A stretch of DNA of 64,000 nt from Vespa crabro (taxonomy: Eukaryota > Arthropoda > Insecta > Hymenoptera > Vespidae). The stretch's first letter is position 1; each line of letters opens with the position of its first letter. The translations under genes were made by a program, and so were the position numbers. Below the pieces are notes generated by a model that was not told the DNA's origin, ran no database searches, and saw only the letters and a program-made list of their open reading frames with translations. Shown piece by piece: positions 27,101 through 40,208 of this stretch. Location of the stretch: positions 3,011,899 to 3,075,898 of the forward strand of contig NC_060972.1 of the NCBI RefSeq assembly GCF_910589235.1. Direction: 5' to 3'.

Positions 27101-29235
27101 TGGCTTGTGGTCTTATCAAAATCCCCTTTACCCTTTTACCACGTTGACACTTATGCTCGTAGTAGTGTAGTAGTAGTTTGATCCTGGATGGAGATGATGG
27201 ACCATTCCATCTCCTTGTTACGACGTTCCGTACTCGCGTTCGTGAAAAATTAGTATCTTTGCAATTAGAGTCAAGTTTTTTTACAGTTAGTTAATTAATA
27301 GAGTCTTTGTAATTTTTTCATTTTCTTAAAGTAAAGTCGAGTCATTGAATTTTTTTTTTTTTTTTTTTTTTCTTTAAAGTAGAGTCAATTTTTTAACTTT
27401 CCCTTTTCATTTTAAATTATAAAGTCGAGTCATTGCAATTTTCTTTTTAAATTAAAGTCGAGTCATTGCATTTCCCTTTTTAAATTAAAGTCGAGTCATT
27501 GCATTTCCCTTTTTAAATTAAAGTCGAGTCATTGCATTTTCCTTTTTAAATTAAAGTCGAGTCATTGCATTTTCCTTTTTAAATTAAAATCGAGTCCTTG
27601 TATTTTAAACTTTTTAAAGTAAAGTAGAGTCTTTTCTTGAAGTAGATTTTTAATTACAAAAATAGAGTCACGCTCGTTAAATATTGTGTGGACGTCTGTG
27701 GCCTGCAGCAACATTGCACTCAGGAGTGCATCTGGATACCCAAGTATGTTGATTTTTAATTCAGAATAATCAAATATTTTTTCCTTTTTATTTTCATAAC
27801 TGCATACTGTGTATGTATATATACGAGATATATACATATTTCATACCTACATGTCAACACAGCACTACCGCGGGTCGCTCAAAGGCCCTTATGCGGTAAA
27901 TAATGTGAACACAAGATTGTAAAATCATTTTTACAATTTCTTAGTTTTACCACGAGTTGTAAAATGACTCATATGTGGTAAATGTTATCATCATCATCAT
28001 CATCATTATCCTTTTGTAGTCTGATTCTGATTATTCTCATTATTCAGATTATTCTAATTATTCAGATTATTCTGATTATTCTGATTATTCTGATTATTCT
28101 GATTATTCTGATTATTCTGATTATTCTGATTAAAAATCTACAGGACTTGATGAATACATACAGGAAGGGTATGCCTGCATTCAGGAATGCAGATGAAAAT
28201 ATAATAAGGATATACATTTCTCATTCAGAATGATCAAAAATAAATGGATGAATGCACTAACGAAGATATTTAATAAAATAATATTTAAATATTTCAATAT
28301 CTCATCATATTATTTTTAATATATTAAACTTAACCAATAATAAATATTGAAAATGTAATTTTGTTCTATATAGAGGAATTAATTTATATTTAAATCAATT
28401 ATTCTCAATTAAATAAAAATAAAGTGTAAATGAATAAATAGGAAATTTGATTTATTCTGATTAGAAATGTATAATGTTTTGCTAAACGAACAATATGATA
28501 AAAATGGCAGCCAGCACTCAGGAGTGCATATAAATATGTCAAGGGTATGCATTTTTATTCCAAAATTATCAACAAATGAATATAAAGTGAAAGAGCTAAT
28601 AAGTATATATGAGAAAGTATTTTTATTATACATAAATATAAATGAAAGTTTTATAATAAATGTGGAGAAGAAATAATGAATTGTATAGAAATGATTAACA
28701 AATCTTTACACATATTAGAAAGAGAAAGGATTATTTTTTAGAATAAAATTGCATAAGCCTTGATATAAGAATAAAACGATTGATATGGCTTGCCTGCACT
28801 CAGGAGTGCATATGATAGGTTCACAGTAAGTACATGCCTGCATTATGAAATGCAGATGAAAATATAGTAAGGATATACATTTCTCGTTCAGATCGATCAA
28901 AAATACATGAATGAATGCACTAATGGAAATATATAATAAAGAAATATTTCAATCTTACGATATTATTCTTCAATAAATGAAAGTTTTCTAATAGTAAATC
29001 AAGAATATTTCATACTTTTCTTAATATAATATTATTATTTATATCTAAATAGTACAAATGTTAATGAAAAGAAATGTATAAGTCTTGCTAAACGAGCGAT
29101 ATGATACAAATGGCAGCCAGCACTCAGGAGTGCATATAAATATGTCAAGGGTATATATTTTTATTCCAAAATTATCAACAAATGAATATGAAATGAGAGA
29201 AATAATGTATGTATATGATGAAGAAAGAGAGGGAA

Positions 29236-29277
<42 letters not shown>

Positions 29278-32200
29278 TTTATTATAAATATACAATGATA
29301 ATTTTATGAGAAGGATTAAGAAGATATAATGAATGATATAAAGATAATTAAGAAATGTTTACACATACGTTAAAGAAAAAGAATTATTTTTTTGGAATAA
29401 AAATGCATAAGTCTTGGTATATGAATGAAGCGATTGATATGGCTTGCCTGCACTCAGGAGTGCATATGATAAGATCACAGTAAGTACATACAAGCATTCA
29501 GGAATGCAAATAAATATACATTATAGTAAGAATATATATTTCTTTTTTAGAATGATCAAATATACATGAATGAAAATGCACTTGTGAAAGTATATAATAA
29601 ATAAATATTTAAATATTCTAATCTTATAATATTGTTTTAAAGAAATAAAACTTATTTAATAATAAATCAAGAATTCATACTCTTCTTAATACAATAATGT
29701 ATTTATACCTAAATAGAGTGTAAATTAATGAAAAGGAAATTTGAATCATTCTGATTAGAAATTTATAAATCTTGTTAAGCGAGCGATATGATTTAAAAAT
29801 AACAGCCTTGCACTCAGGAGTGCATAAAATATGTCAAGGGTATACATTTTTATTCCAAATTATTTTACCATGACTATGAAATGATAGAGTTTATAAGTAC
29901 ATAAGAAAGTATTTTTATTATATATATATATATATTTATATACACATATATATGGATGATATATAAGAAATATGAAGAAATAGTGAATGATATGATAATG
30001 ATTTTTTAAGAAATGGTTATGCATATATGAAAGAAATATGATTTTTTTTTTGGGATAAAAATGTATAAATCTTGATAAATGAAACGAATGAAAAGGCTGT
30101 CCCACACTCAGGAGTGTGGATGAAAATAGTTCAGAATAGGGCCAGGCTTGCATTCAGGAATGCACCTGGATACTCAAGCATATAGATTTTTCTTTCAGAA
30201 TAATTTAATATAATTATTAGTAAATAAATAATTTTCTCTTTATTATTATTATTATTTTTTTTTTTTTTCATATAAATTGCTAGTATATATATATAAAAAT
30301 CTATAAGGCTTGATAAAGTTTTAGTGAAGTCAGGATTTTTTAAAGCAAGCAGTAACGAAAAAATAAATTCATAAGAATAAAATATAAGAATATATCTGAA
30401 GTATTTTATTTTTTATATATTTAATATTATCTCTTTTTAATATTTCATATTGTATTACTATTTTATATGGATTTTCGAAATATGTGCTTCTAAAGTTATG
30501 AAAATGTACTACTATATTTATTATAATTTAATAGATAACAAAGTGTCTTATATATAAATGATGTAATATGTACATCAGACACTTGATGTAACTGTATACT
30601 TCGCGTTAGTATAAACGTAATATAATAATATATGTGTAATTTATCTATTAGATATAGATTTGATCTCATTATGGATATGATTATGGCGGTATACAAAATT
30701 GCGTATGCATTTTGTAATACCACACAAGGTGCAGTATAGTTTTGCTCTTTTCTTTTTTAAACGCGATTTAAATTAAATCTTACATATTGTGAAATTTTCA
30801 CTATTCTTTTTTTTTCTTTTTTTTTTCATGACGTATCTTGAATAATTTGTCAAATGTATAATATTAAACTAAAAATTAAATTATGTAAATGTATTAAACA
30901 ATTAACAATTTTGTATGGAATTTATTGTTTGATTCATATATTTTGTACATAAAAGTCACGCATAATTTCGTAAATTTGTTTAAAGGTGAAATTTATTTTC
31001 TAATGCATCGAGAAATCGGGATGTTCAATGTTAATTTTTTTGCCATTTTAATGTTTGCTTTTTCTTATTTCAGCATTACAATCTGTGGCTAAAAAATATG
31101 TATACCAGATAAAAAAAAAATATATATATATTAAATTTTTGTGTTAATTAAATTATCAAAAGTGAAAATATTTGGCCATAGATTGTATATACAATTACAT
31201 CTTTCCACACATGCCCTTTTATATAATTTTTTGTTACAGATACTTTTATCTTAAAGCTACAAGATCAAATATTGGAAAATATGAATAAATGGTAATACAT
31301 TTAATTACTGGGAACATGAATGAAGAATTGGAATTGTAAAAAATAAAAAGAAATGAAAAATGAATTGTTTGCAATTTTTTTTTTTTTTTTTTTGTTTTTT
31401 TTTTTTATTCATTTGAAATATCGAAGAAAGTTTTAATTAATCTACACAGAGTTAATTTTTGTTTCAGGAAATATCATCTAAATCGGCAAGATTCGATTCT
31501 ATTCTTCGTTGGTTGTTGTTTTCGTGTGTGAGTGTGTATGTGTGCAAAATAATTGTTTTTTTAATATATGTTGCATTTTCAAAAAATAATAACGTTAGAA
31601 ATTTCTTATGTTCACAGGTTACTGGCCCATTACATAAAATTTGCATATTAATCTTGATTGTTTTAATTATTAGGTTATAATTTTATGTTCACAGATGATT
31701 GCTGATAATTTGTTATATAATATTCGAATATTAGCTTAATTTCTCCTTGTTTAATTATAAGATGGTTAAAATGTTTTATATTCCAGGTGATTTCTTATAT
31801 AAAATTCGCATATTATTTATTATGTAAAATTCGTATATTATTTTGATTGCTTGTTTAATTATAAAATGATTCAGATGTTTTATATTCACAGATGGCTGTT
31901 AATTTATTATATAAAATTTGCATACTATTTTAATTGCTTGTTATTTAATTATGAAGTGTTTTAAATATTTTATGTTCACAGGTATCTGAGCTATTTACAT
32001 TATCTGAAGAAAAATATATATGGAGTGAAATGTTAGATAAGATAATATATATGATATAATAGAAATAAATTGATCAATTTTTTATCTTATATAATTATTT
32101 CTGTTGTGTTTCAGGTTATAAGAGGATAATTTCATAATATTATATATTTTTATATTATATTTTCAGTTTTAATATAATGCTATCGATTGGAATGGAGTTT

Positions 32201-35200
32201 CATTGATATGTTAAAGAGCTCTCTTCCTTCGCGGGTAGGTAGGTCGATATTAAACGGATTCATAAATTTTTCATCTAATCTCGATAGATTAGAAGAAAAT
32301 TTTGATTCGTTTCGCGATTGATTTTGTATTTTTTCCAAATTATTCATTGATATTAATAGTAATTGATTATTCTAAAGTAATTGATTATTTTGAAGTAATT
32401 GATATTAATAGTAGAATCATAGCTCGTGGGTCTCCTTATGCAGCAACCTCCAAGTGGTGAGACCTGGTAAATCGGTATTGCTTGAAATGTCTTTTTTTTT
32501 TTTCAAATACAAAGCAAGCACTACCGAGCTAATGGCTGCATTTAAATTCAATCAAAATTTATTATATTTTATGATGATTTTTTGTATCTTTTCATATTGT
32601 ATATTTTTTGTATTTCAAAATTTTTCATATTTAAATATTTCAATCAATATAAATTATGCAAATTATTTTCTTTTTAGAATATTTAATAGAGACATGTACA
32701 TTGAACAGAGATAAATGATAGATTATTTTAATATTTAATGTATTAATTATTATATTTATTTTGAAGTTTCTATCAATGTGCCGGTCATGGTCACGTTAAC
32801 ATAAATCAGCATTCAACCTGAAAAAAAACAAACGGATAAGGGAAGAAGATAGGATGTGGATTCTTATCGAAAAGATACCCCATTAAGTTAGCCAGAGGAA
32901 TTGCGCAAATCACAGGGACACGAGAATTCGCGTGGAGGGAGTGAGAGCGAAAGCATGTAATCTAATGGAGTGAGAGTTACGTAACGCCCGTTCCTTTTTC
33001 TCTAGGGTATGTCACAAAGGGTGGTGGCTGCTGGTAGTGGTGTCCTCCACTCCCAAGGGAAAAGGTGACATTCGTTGATTTATATCGACCGATGACCCAA
33101 AGTAAAGCAGCTCTTACTAACGGGTCAACACCTTCATTTCTACCCTCTGCTTCAAGGTTCCACTTCGTTCAAGATTATTTTTCTATCCTCTCCCTTTCTC
33201 ATTTCCTCTCTTTCACATCCTCTTTCTCTCTCTCTCTTTCTCTTTTTTGTTCTTTTGTATAACGTTATCCCATCATTGAGATTAATTAATTAATTCAAGT
33301 ATTTGTGAACATTTCCTTTGTTAATGAGCTTTAACAATTTCTCTTTTTCGTTTCCTATATATATATATAGGATAAAATCATATTGACAATTTAAATTCAT
33401 AATTTTATCTAATAATTAACGGCACGTAATTACGTACAGTTCATAATTTATTGGATTTTTAAATGTTACCATTACATATATTAATATAACATATATATTT
33501 TGCATTATCTAGATATTAAAATAGATAGTAAAATCAATCATGGCGTAAATGTAAAAGATTTATTGTTAGAATATTATTCTCATAATAGTAGTAATGAGAA
33601 GCATTACTTTATATATCTATAGTACATCGTATTAAGAATATTAACATATTATTTAGTATTATATATCTAGATATCCAATTTTAATGGACCACCATTTGAA
33701 TAATTTAATCGAATTATCAATGGGTTAACATTTCGATTAGCTGAAAATTCAAGGTAAAAGATAGTAAAGCGAAAGAGAGCAAAAGAGAGCAAAAGAGAGC
33801 AAAAGAGAGCAAAAGAGAGAGAGAGAGAGAGAGAGAGAAGGTAGAGGAGAGAGTACAAAGCTTATTATCGATTGATGCATTTCTACGAAGTCCCTTCTAT
33901 AAAATGTCAGTGATTAATTGTTGTCCCTTCATACTTTTTAAAGGAACAACCTCCAAACGATCAATCTGTTTCCTTAACCTCTGCTCTCTTTTTATCGTTT
34001 TTTTACATCGTACTTCTCACTTAATAATAGCTTGAGCTCTTTTGAAAACTCAAGACCAAGAACCAAAAGCTCCTATTTTTAACGTTTTTCCAATATCTCC
34101 AAGTTCGTGACGCATCAATGGCTTTCTCTCCTTCGACAAGGATCTGAGGAGGTTCATTACAAGAGCGACGAGGATTTACGTTTGTACTTACTGAACTCCT
34201 TGAAATAAATTTTGGTACTGGTAAGTTTCGATGAGGATAGAAAGAAAAGAACGATGGAGAAAGTACATTCTATGGAATATATAGAATAACTCGTATCATA
34301 TTTTTCAAAATTTTTTTTTCATTTATTGATTCTATATATGTGTACATATATCCCATTTATATATTATATGTTAAAACACAAAACTTATTTTATTATTACA
34401 TTCGTCATTTTAATTTCAAATGCAATTGCATTCACAATAATTGATTATTAGTATTATATATAATATTAATGATAAATATAATAATTTATTGTATACAATA
34501 ATAAAATTAATATCACATTAATATTATTCTACACAATTTATTCGGAATGACATTTTGATTAGTTATTGAAATATTAGTTCATAATAAATGATACGATTTA
34601 TTCTATATATATTAAACAAAGTTTGACATTTTTAGACACGTTTGCAATAAATATTATTTATTATTAAACATCAGTATTATTCTTACAAATAATATAATAT
34701 ACAATAAGATAATTAAGTTATTTCCAAATAAACGAGAGATCTGATTACATTCAAGGATATTAAGATATTTATATTTCCCTGAAGAGACTCTGATCGAGGG
34801 ATGATACTAAATCTGTAAAGGTTTTAGCGACGACACTTCAAGACACAAGAAGTTTTGTCCGTTGAGAGAAAGTATCTTAAAGTCGATCGATGATTTCAAC
34901 CCACGACAAGAAATTCGATAAACGTTAAACTCTTTAGAAGGTAGCCGAAGGATCTCTCGGCTTTTTGCGAAATGGAAGAGGATGAGTTTATGTAGCGAGA
35001 AACGAGTTAGCGTTATCTCTTCTCTCGGTTATAGCAGCCTTCTTTATCGTTTCTTTTCGTAATACCTAGACGCCTTTTTTCTTATTCGATCTGCGGTTAG
35101 AATCTGCTTCTCTTCGTTCCTTCTCTTTCTTTCTTTCTTTCTTTCTTTTTCTTTTTCTTTTTCTATCTCTTGTTCACACTCTCTTACTTAAAAAAAAAAA

Positions 35201-38200
35201 AAATGAATATATTTATCATCGTTTGTCAGAGACAGCATACGAAAACCAGCCGATTCTCAACGTTCTGCCTTCCTTTCTTTCATCTTTCTTGCTTTTTTTC
35301 TCTTACAACTTCTTATCATGGTTTCCTGCAACGGAAAGATATTTCTCATTGTTCTCTTCTCACGTCTCACGACATGTATTTTTCTGTTCGCCAAGGTATG
35401 GTAACTTTGTCTTCCTCTCTCTCCCTTTTTTTTCTTTTCTTTTTCTTTTCTCTCTTCCATCTTTTCTTTCTTTCTTTCACGATTTTATCGTTTATTAAAG
35501 GCGATATTTCTTTTGTCACATTGTCACGGTTTTCCTTCATGAAATATGATTATAGTACTGTAATATTTTTACAACTGAAATTATTGTTAATGCACATTTT
35601 TATTTACACATTTTTGATTTAGTTTAGCTTATTTCTCTTCTTTTCTTTTCTTCTCTTCTTCTTCTTCTTCTTCTTCTTCTTCTTTTTCTTTTTTTCTTTT
35701 TTTCTTTTTACAAAAAGACAAAGATGGCTATCGAGTTGCAATACTTTTATTCTCGTAGTCGATCGGTTTTACACGCATTTCAAGGCCACCACGAAATTGC
35801 CAATTCCTTTGTGAAGCGAGCATACGACGTTACGTTTAATTGAAACGAACCGGCTGCGTCCCTCGAAGTCCAAACCGCGCGAAATTGGCACGATGACAGG
35901 CGGCATCGATAAAGTGGAACGAACGAGAAGGCTCGACCGATCGACATTTGCCTACATTCTTTCTATCTTTTCTTATCTTTGAATTTTCGAAATTTATATG
36001 ACATAGACAAGAAAGGAATTTCTGTATTTTTTTTAATATTATATCTAATTTAGGAAAGTATTAGATTGGTACATTTTTTTTTTCTTACTTTTTCTTTTAT
36101 ATTTTTAAATAAAATTAAAATATTGAAATGTCTTTGGAAATGAATTTACCTGCTCAAAATAACATTTTTTCTTTTCTTTTCTTTTTTTTTTTTTAACTTA
36201 ATAAGGAGTTTGTTAGTTTTATTCACGGAAAAGAATGTTCATCTTTGTAAGAGAAAGAATCCTGATGTAAATTCATAAAGATGTCGTATATTCGTGTTGA
36301 TGCAATCCCAGTCAAAGTTTAGCGATAAAAATACGTTTATGTAGAGTAAATTTTGATGTTCGTGATTGAGTTTTGATTTGTTCGCTTTGTGTTTAATTGT
36401 TGGGATCAATTAATAGTTGTTAGATTGATTGATTAATCTATGAACAGATTATAGATTGATTAACTTATCCTATTACATTTGTATTATTTTTTGAAAAGGA
36501 AAATAATAAAAAAAGAAAGAAAGAAAAAATAAAAGAATTAATAAAAGTGAGTATTTGGCACTTGTGATTACAGCCTGCTTAACGTTTGTTTAATTAATGG
36601 ATGGTGTAATAAGAACGTGAAAATAATTATCGTTCGTTAGTACAAGGTTTTACAAAAAGAATGTTAGGAAAATCACGTTTTTCATTATATCTATTTTCAT
36701 TATTTAATTTAATTTATTTAATAGTTAGCAAAATATTTTCTTATGGACAGTTCATATATCAAAAAATTATGCGTCAAAAAAATTAATCAAGAATCGAATA
36801 TAATAACAATTATATAATAAAAGGTGTTGAATCGATAGATCAGGTTGAAGTGTCATACCATTCGGGAGACATAGATCTAACTCTCTAGTCGTAGATTTTC
36901 TTAAAAAGCTATGCACGTTCATCGGTTCAATCGATTCTCATCGTGGTGGAATATCTACAGTTTTAATTCTCGTTTGATATATCACTATTGGTGAGAACGG
37001 ATGACAAATTCGATATCGGTTTACGGTACGAAAGCTTACGTGCTTCTTACACGACGAATTCTGTGAGATTTCGCATAGAAATATCTAGCATTAATCCATT
37101 TTGCGTGGTTGCTATTGATGAAGCTGGATACATGAATAGAATAAAGAGTGCCTAAAGATTCCTTCAATTTATTACATGAATGGAAATTTTTAAATGGCTT
37201 GTATCGATCTCATTTATAACATATACATAAAGAAAAAAACGAAAAATATATTATACAACAGATTGTCGAAAAAGAGATTGAAATGAATTATATGAAGATC
37301 ATTTGTTGCGCTTTCCAGTTATTCGTCAAATTATTTCTATATATTTAAGCGTTTCATATTAATATCGCTATTTCGTAAGTAGCGATATAAGTATCTCTTT
37401 TTTTTTTTAATTTGATATATTTTAATACAACGCGTTTTTATTTAAATATTATAGCGTTTATGTATTTTTTTTTGTTTCCTTTTTTTTTCTTTTCTTCTTC
37501 TTTTCTTTTTTTTTTTCTTTTTTAAGTTGTTGAGCTTTATTCAAATTCTATCTTTTATGAGTAAAGTATCTCGAATATCAAGAATTATTTAATTAATGAA
37601 TCGTCTCATGCATAGATATATACTAAGAGATATAGATAGATTGCGTTGCGAGATAATATTACGTGTTTATATATTCATTCCAAGTTAACTCTGAGAATGT
37701 AACTGAACGAGTTTTGTTGTGTACTTTTTCTTCAACTTTATTCTTTGAATTACTTCGTTGCTACATTCCCAAGAGAATGAAGATAAGACAAGGAAGAATA
37801 TTCAGGTGAAGATTAAATGCGATTAAGTACGGCAGGGATATGCTAATGAGAAGATGATAAAAGTAATTTGAAAAATTTTAAAAGCGATTTCATTGAAAAA
37901 TTTCGATTTTATAACAAAATGAATAGAATAATAGATATTCTTCCTCGTGGGAACGAAGTTAATTTTAAATACAATTATTTTCAGTATAACTCGTTACCTT
38001 TTGTATTTAATTAAGGCTTCTTTCTATTATCGAAAGAAATCTCTTAAGATTTGATTCGTTCCTTTTAGGGAAAATGTTACAGGAAAACGAAATCAATTGG
38101 ACGCTGATTGCACGGTGCCAACCGAGAATATTTCCTTCTGTTGAAAGTAGATTAGTACATGAAGTCATTAAAGAAATGAGTCTTCCAAGTTTAAGCAAGA

Positions 38201-40149
38201 AATTGATCTTTTTGTCTTCGTCTTCTTTCTCTATTTCTTCTCTTTTTCATTTTTTCATTTTAAATTATATTAGCTTTTAGATTGGAATACTAACGGAATG
38301 CTTATTTTCATTAATTGCATCCTGCGATTCATACTATCCATCCAGCTATAATTTACGTTCTACATTTGTCTCTTAAACAAGACAGTCTGATCTATTATCT
38401 TAACGAAAATAGGCAGAGATAGGTAATGGAGTAGGTTAATCGCTTTATTGAATATCCTATGTGATATTAGAATAGATTTTAGAAGATTAGGAGAGAGAGC
38501 ACAATCCTGTTTATTTATGCATTTCAATCCGTTAGAATAATTTAATTTAATGGTGAGATAATTAGTCATAAAGAGAAACAAGGAACAGTATTTAGAGCAA
38601 ATAAGCGGATGCATTATTTGGAAAATTAATATCGTTTAAGGAAATAATTAGGCTTTAATATTAATATATGGTCTTTATATCGACAAAATATTTTTTGTAA
38701 TAATTTTAATGTTTTATTCTATTTTTTATTATTTTTTTTTTCGATTGGTGGTCTCTCTTTAGAATCAACGTTTTTATTATTTTTTTTTTTTTTATTTTAT
38801 TTTATTTTATTTTATTTTATTTTATTTTTATTAGACTCGTCCAATTTTGGCTCTCTCTTTCGAACGACTTCTTCCTTTTCTTTTTTCTTATTCTTCTCTT
38901 CTTCTTTTATACTAAAACACTTTCGCTGCTTAGCACTTTCGAAATTGCGAATTCTTTTACTTTACTTTTGTTCAGTAAAAAGTGCTCGAGAAGTTTCATT
39001 TGCAGTGGTGAGAGAAACCTTATGCGCTTCGTCAAGAATTACGATCTGAAATTAAATTCGCCATGCTTTCTTCCAGACCTCTACACTCTTGTCTGATCCT
39101 TCTCTTTTCTTACAAGAAAATCCTTCAGAGATCTTGAAACTCCTTTACCTTCTCGTTGCTCATCGAGTATAGTCGTTTTGTTTCGTTTCTTTGAAGTGTT
39201 AACTTCTTTTCTTGAAATATTTTTTTTGGATTCCTCTTTCGTTTAAGCGTATAATTAAAGAACAACATCGTAGAGTTATAATTTTCATGGTGTAATAAAA
39301 AATAAAAATATGTCGGTATTGCAAAATATTTTGAAATGGAACTACAAACACAAGAACAAACATAAATATTTTGAAAATATAAGACTATAAAGAGGACGAT
39401 GTTAATTTATAATACAACATTTTATATAATGCAATATTTTTTTTTTTTTTTCAGTATTATCATAGTTGAATTAATACCATTTTTTGGTTAGTTGATTATC
39501 GAGAAAAATACGATTATATGCTTGAGGATATAAAAATAAATTCACTTGGAGTTCGAATCGTCCAATTTCAATCTAAATCTGTTAGGCAAAAAATAGAAAT
39601 AGAAAATTGGATTTTGCTCTATCTTCGATTTAGAATAGACTATATTACAACATCGATTCGATTCACTTGAATTCTTAAAATATGTCTATACCTACGTTCT
39701 TCCTTCCACAGTAAATTTTCATAGAAACAAACGTGGAACTGACAAAATTCTGTGGTTAATTTGGTAAATATGGTAAATATGTGTACATGGGTTTGTGTGT
39801 GTTTAGAAAAGCTTATGTGTATCTTCTTTGAGCATTTCGTTAGTCTTTTAGGAAAGAACTACGTGTAGTACCTGTAAATGTAAACCTAAAATGTCGTGTC
39901 TCGTATTTTCTCTTCAAATAGGGAAAGATGTACATATATATAGTTGAAGCTATATGTAAAATAAAAATTTCAAACGTTCTGAATGACTTTTCTCTTTTAG
40001 ACGAATTTATCTTGAACATTTTTTTACTGTTTTTACTATATTTTTTTGTTCATATACATGAATATCGGATGAAAGTTTGACAAGTTAATTTGTTTGAGAG
40101 AGCAAAATCATCTCTCTCTTTCCCCCTTCCTCTCTCTCTCTCTCTCTCT

Positions 40150-40208
<59 letters not shown>

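Larger units (their letters stand above)
27715..30164 (+). repeat. Array of eleven short palindromes of the type CACTC-AG-GAGTG
   Basis: Palindromes at 27715, 28175, 28514, 28795, 28838, 29120, 29449, 29494, 29809, 30102 and 30149. From 28514 they fall into three units of ~650 bp, each one single palindrome then a pair about 45 bp apart. Arms vary together: GCACTC/GAGTGC, TGCATTC/GAATGCA, CCACACTC/GAGTGTGG, CTGCATT/AATGCAG. Inner pair plus AG would form a CAGG loop in RNA. Confidence 0.85.

Noticed and set aside
28465..28554. Canonical microRNA precursor
   Set aside because: Length fits, but the terminal loop is only four bases and a bulge of about 12 nt sits on one side of the stem, unlike a Dicer substrate; no known seed recognised.
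27715..30164. CRISPR array
   Set aside because: Eukaryotic context, spacing of hundreds of bases, repeated flanks rather than unique spacers.
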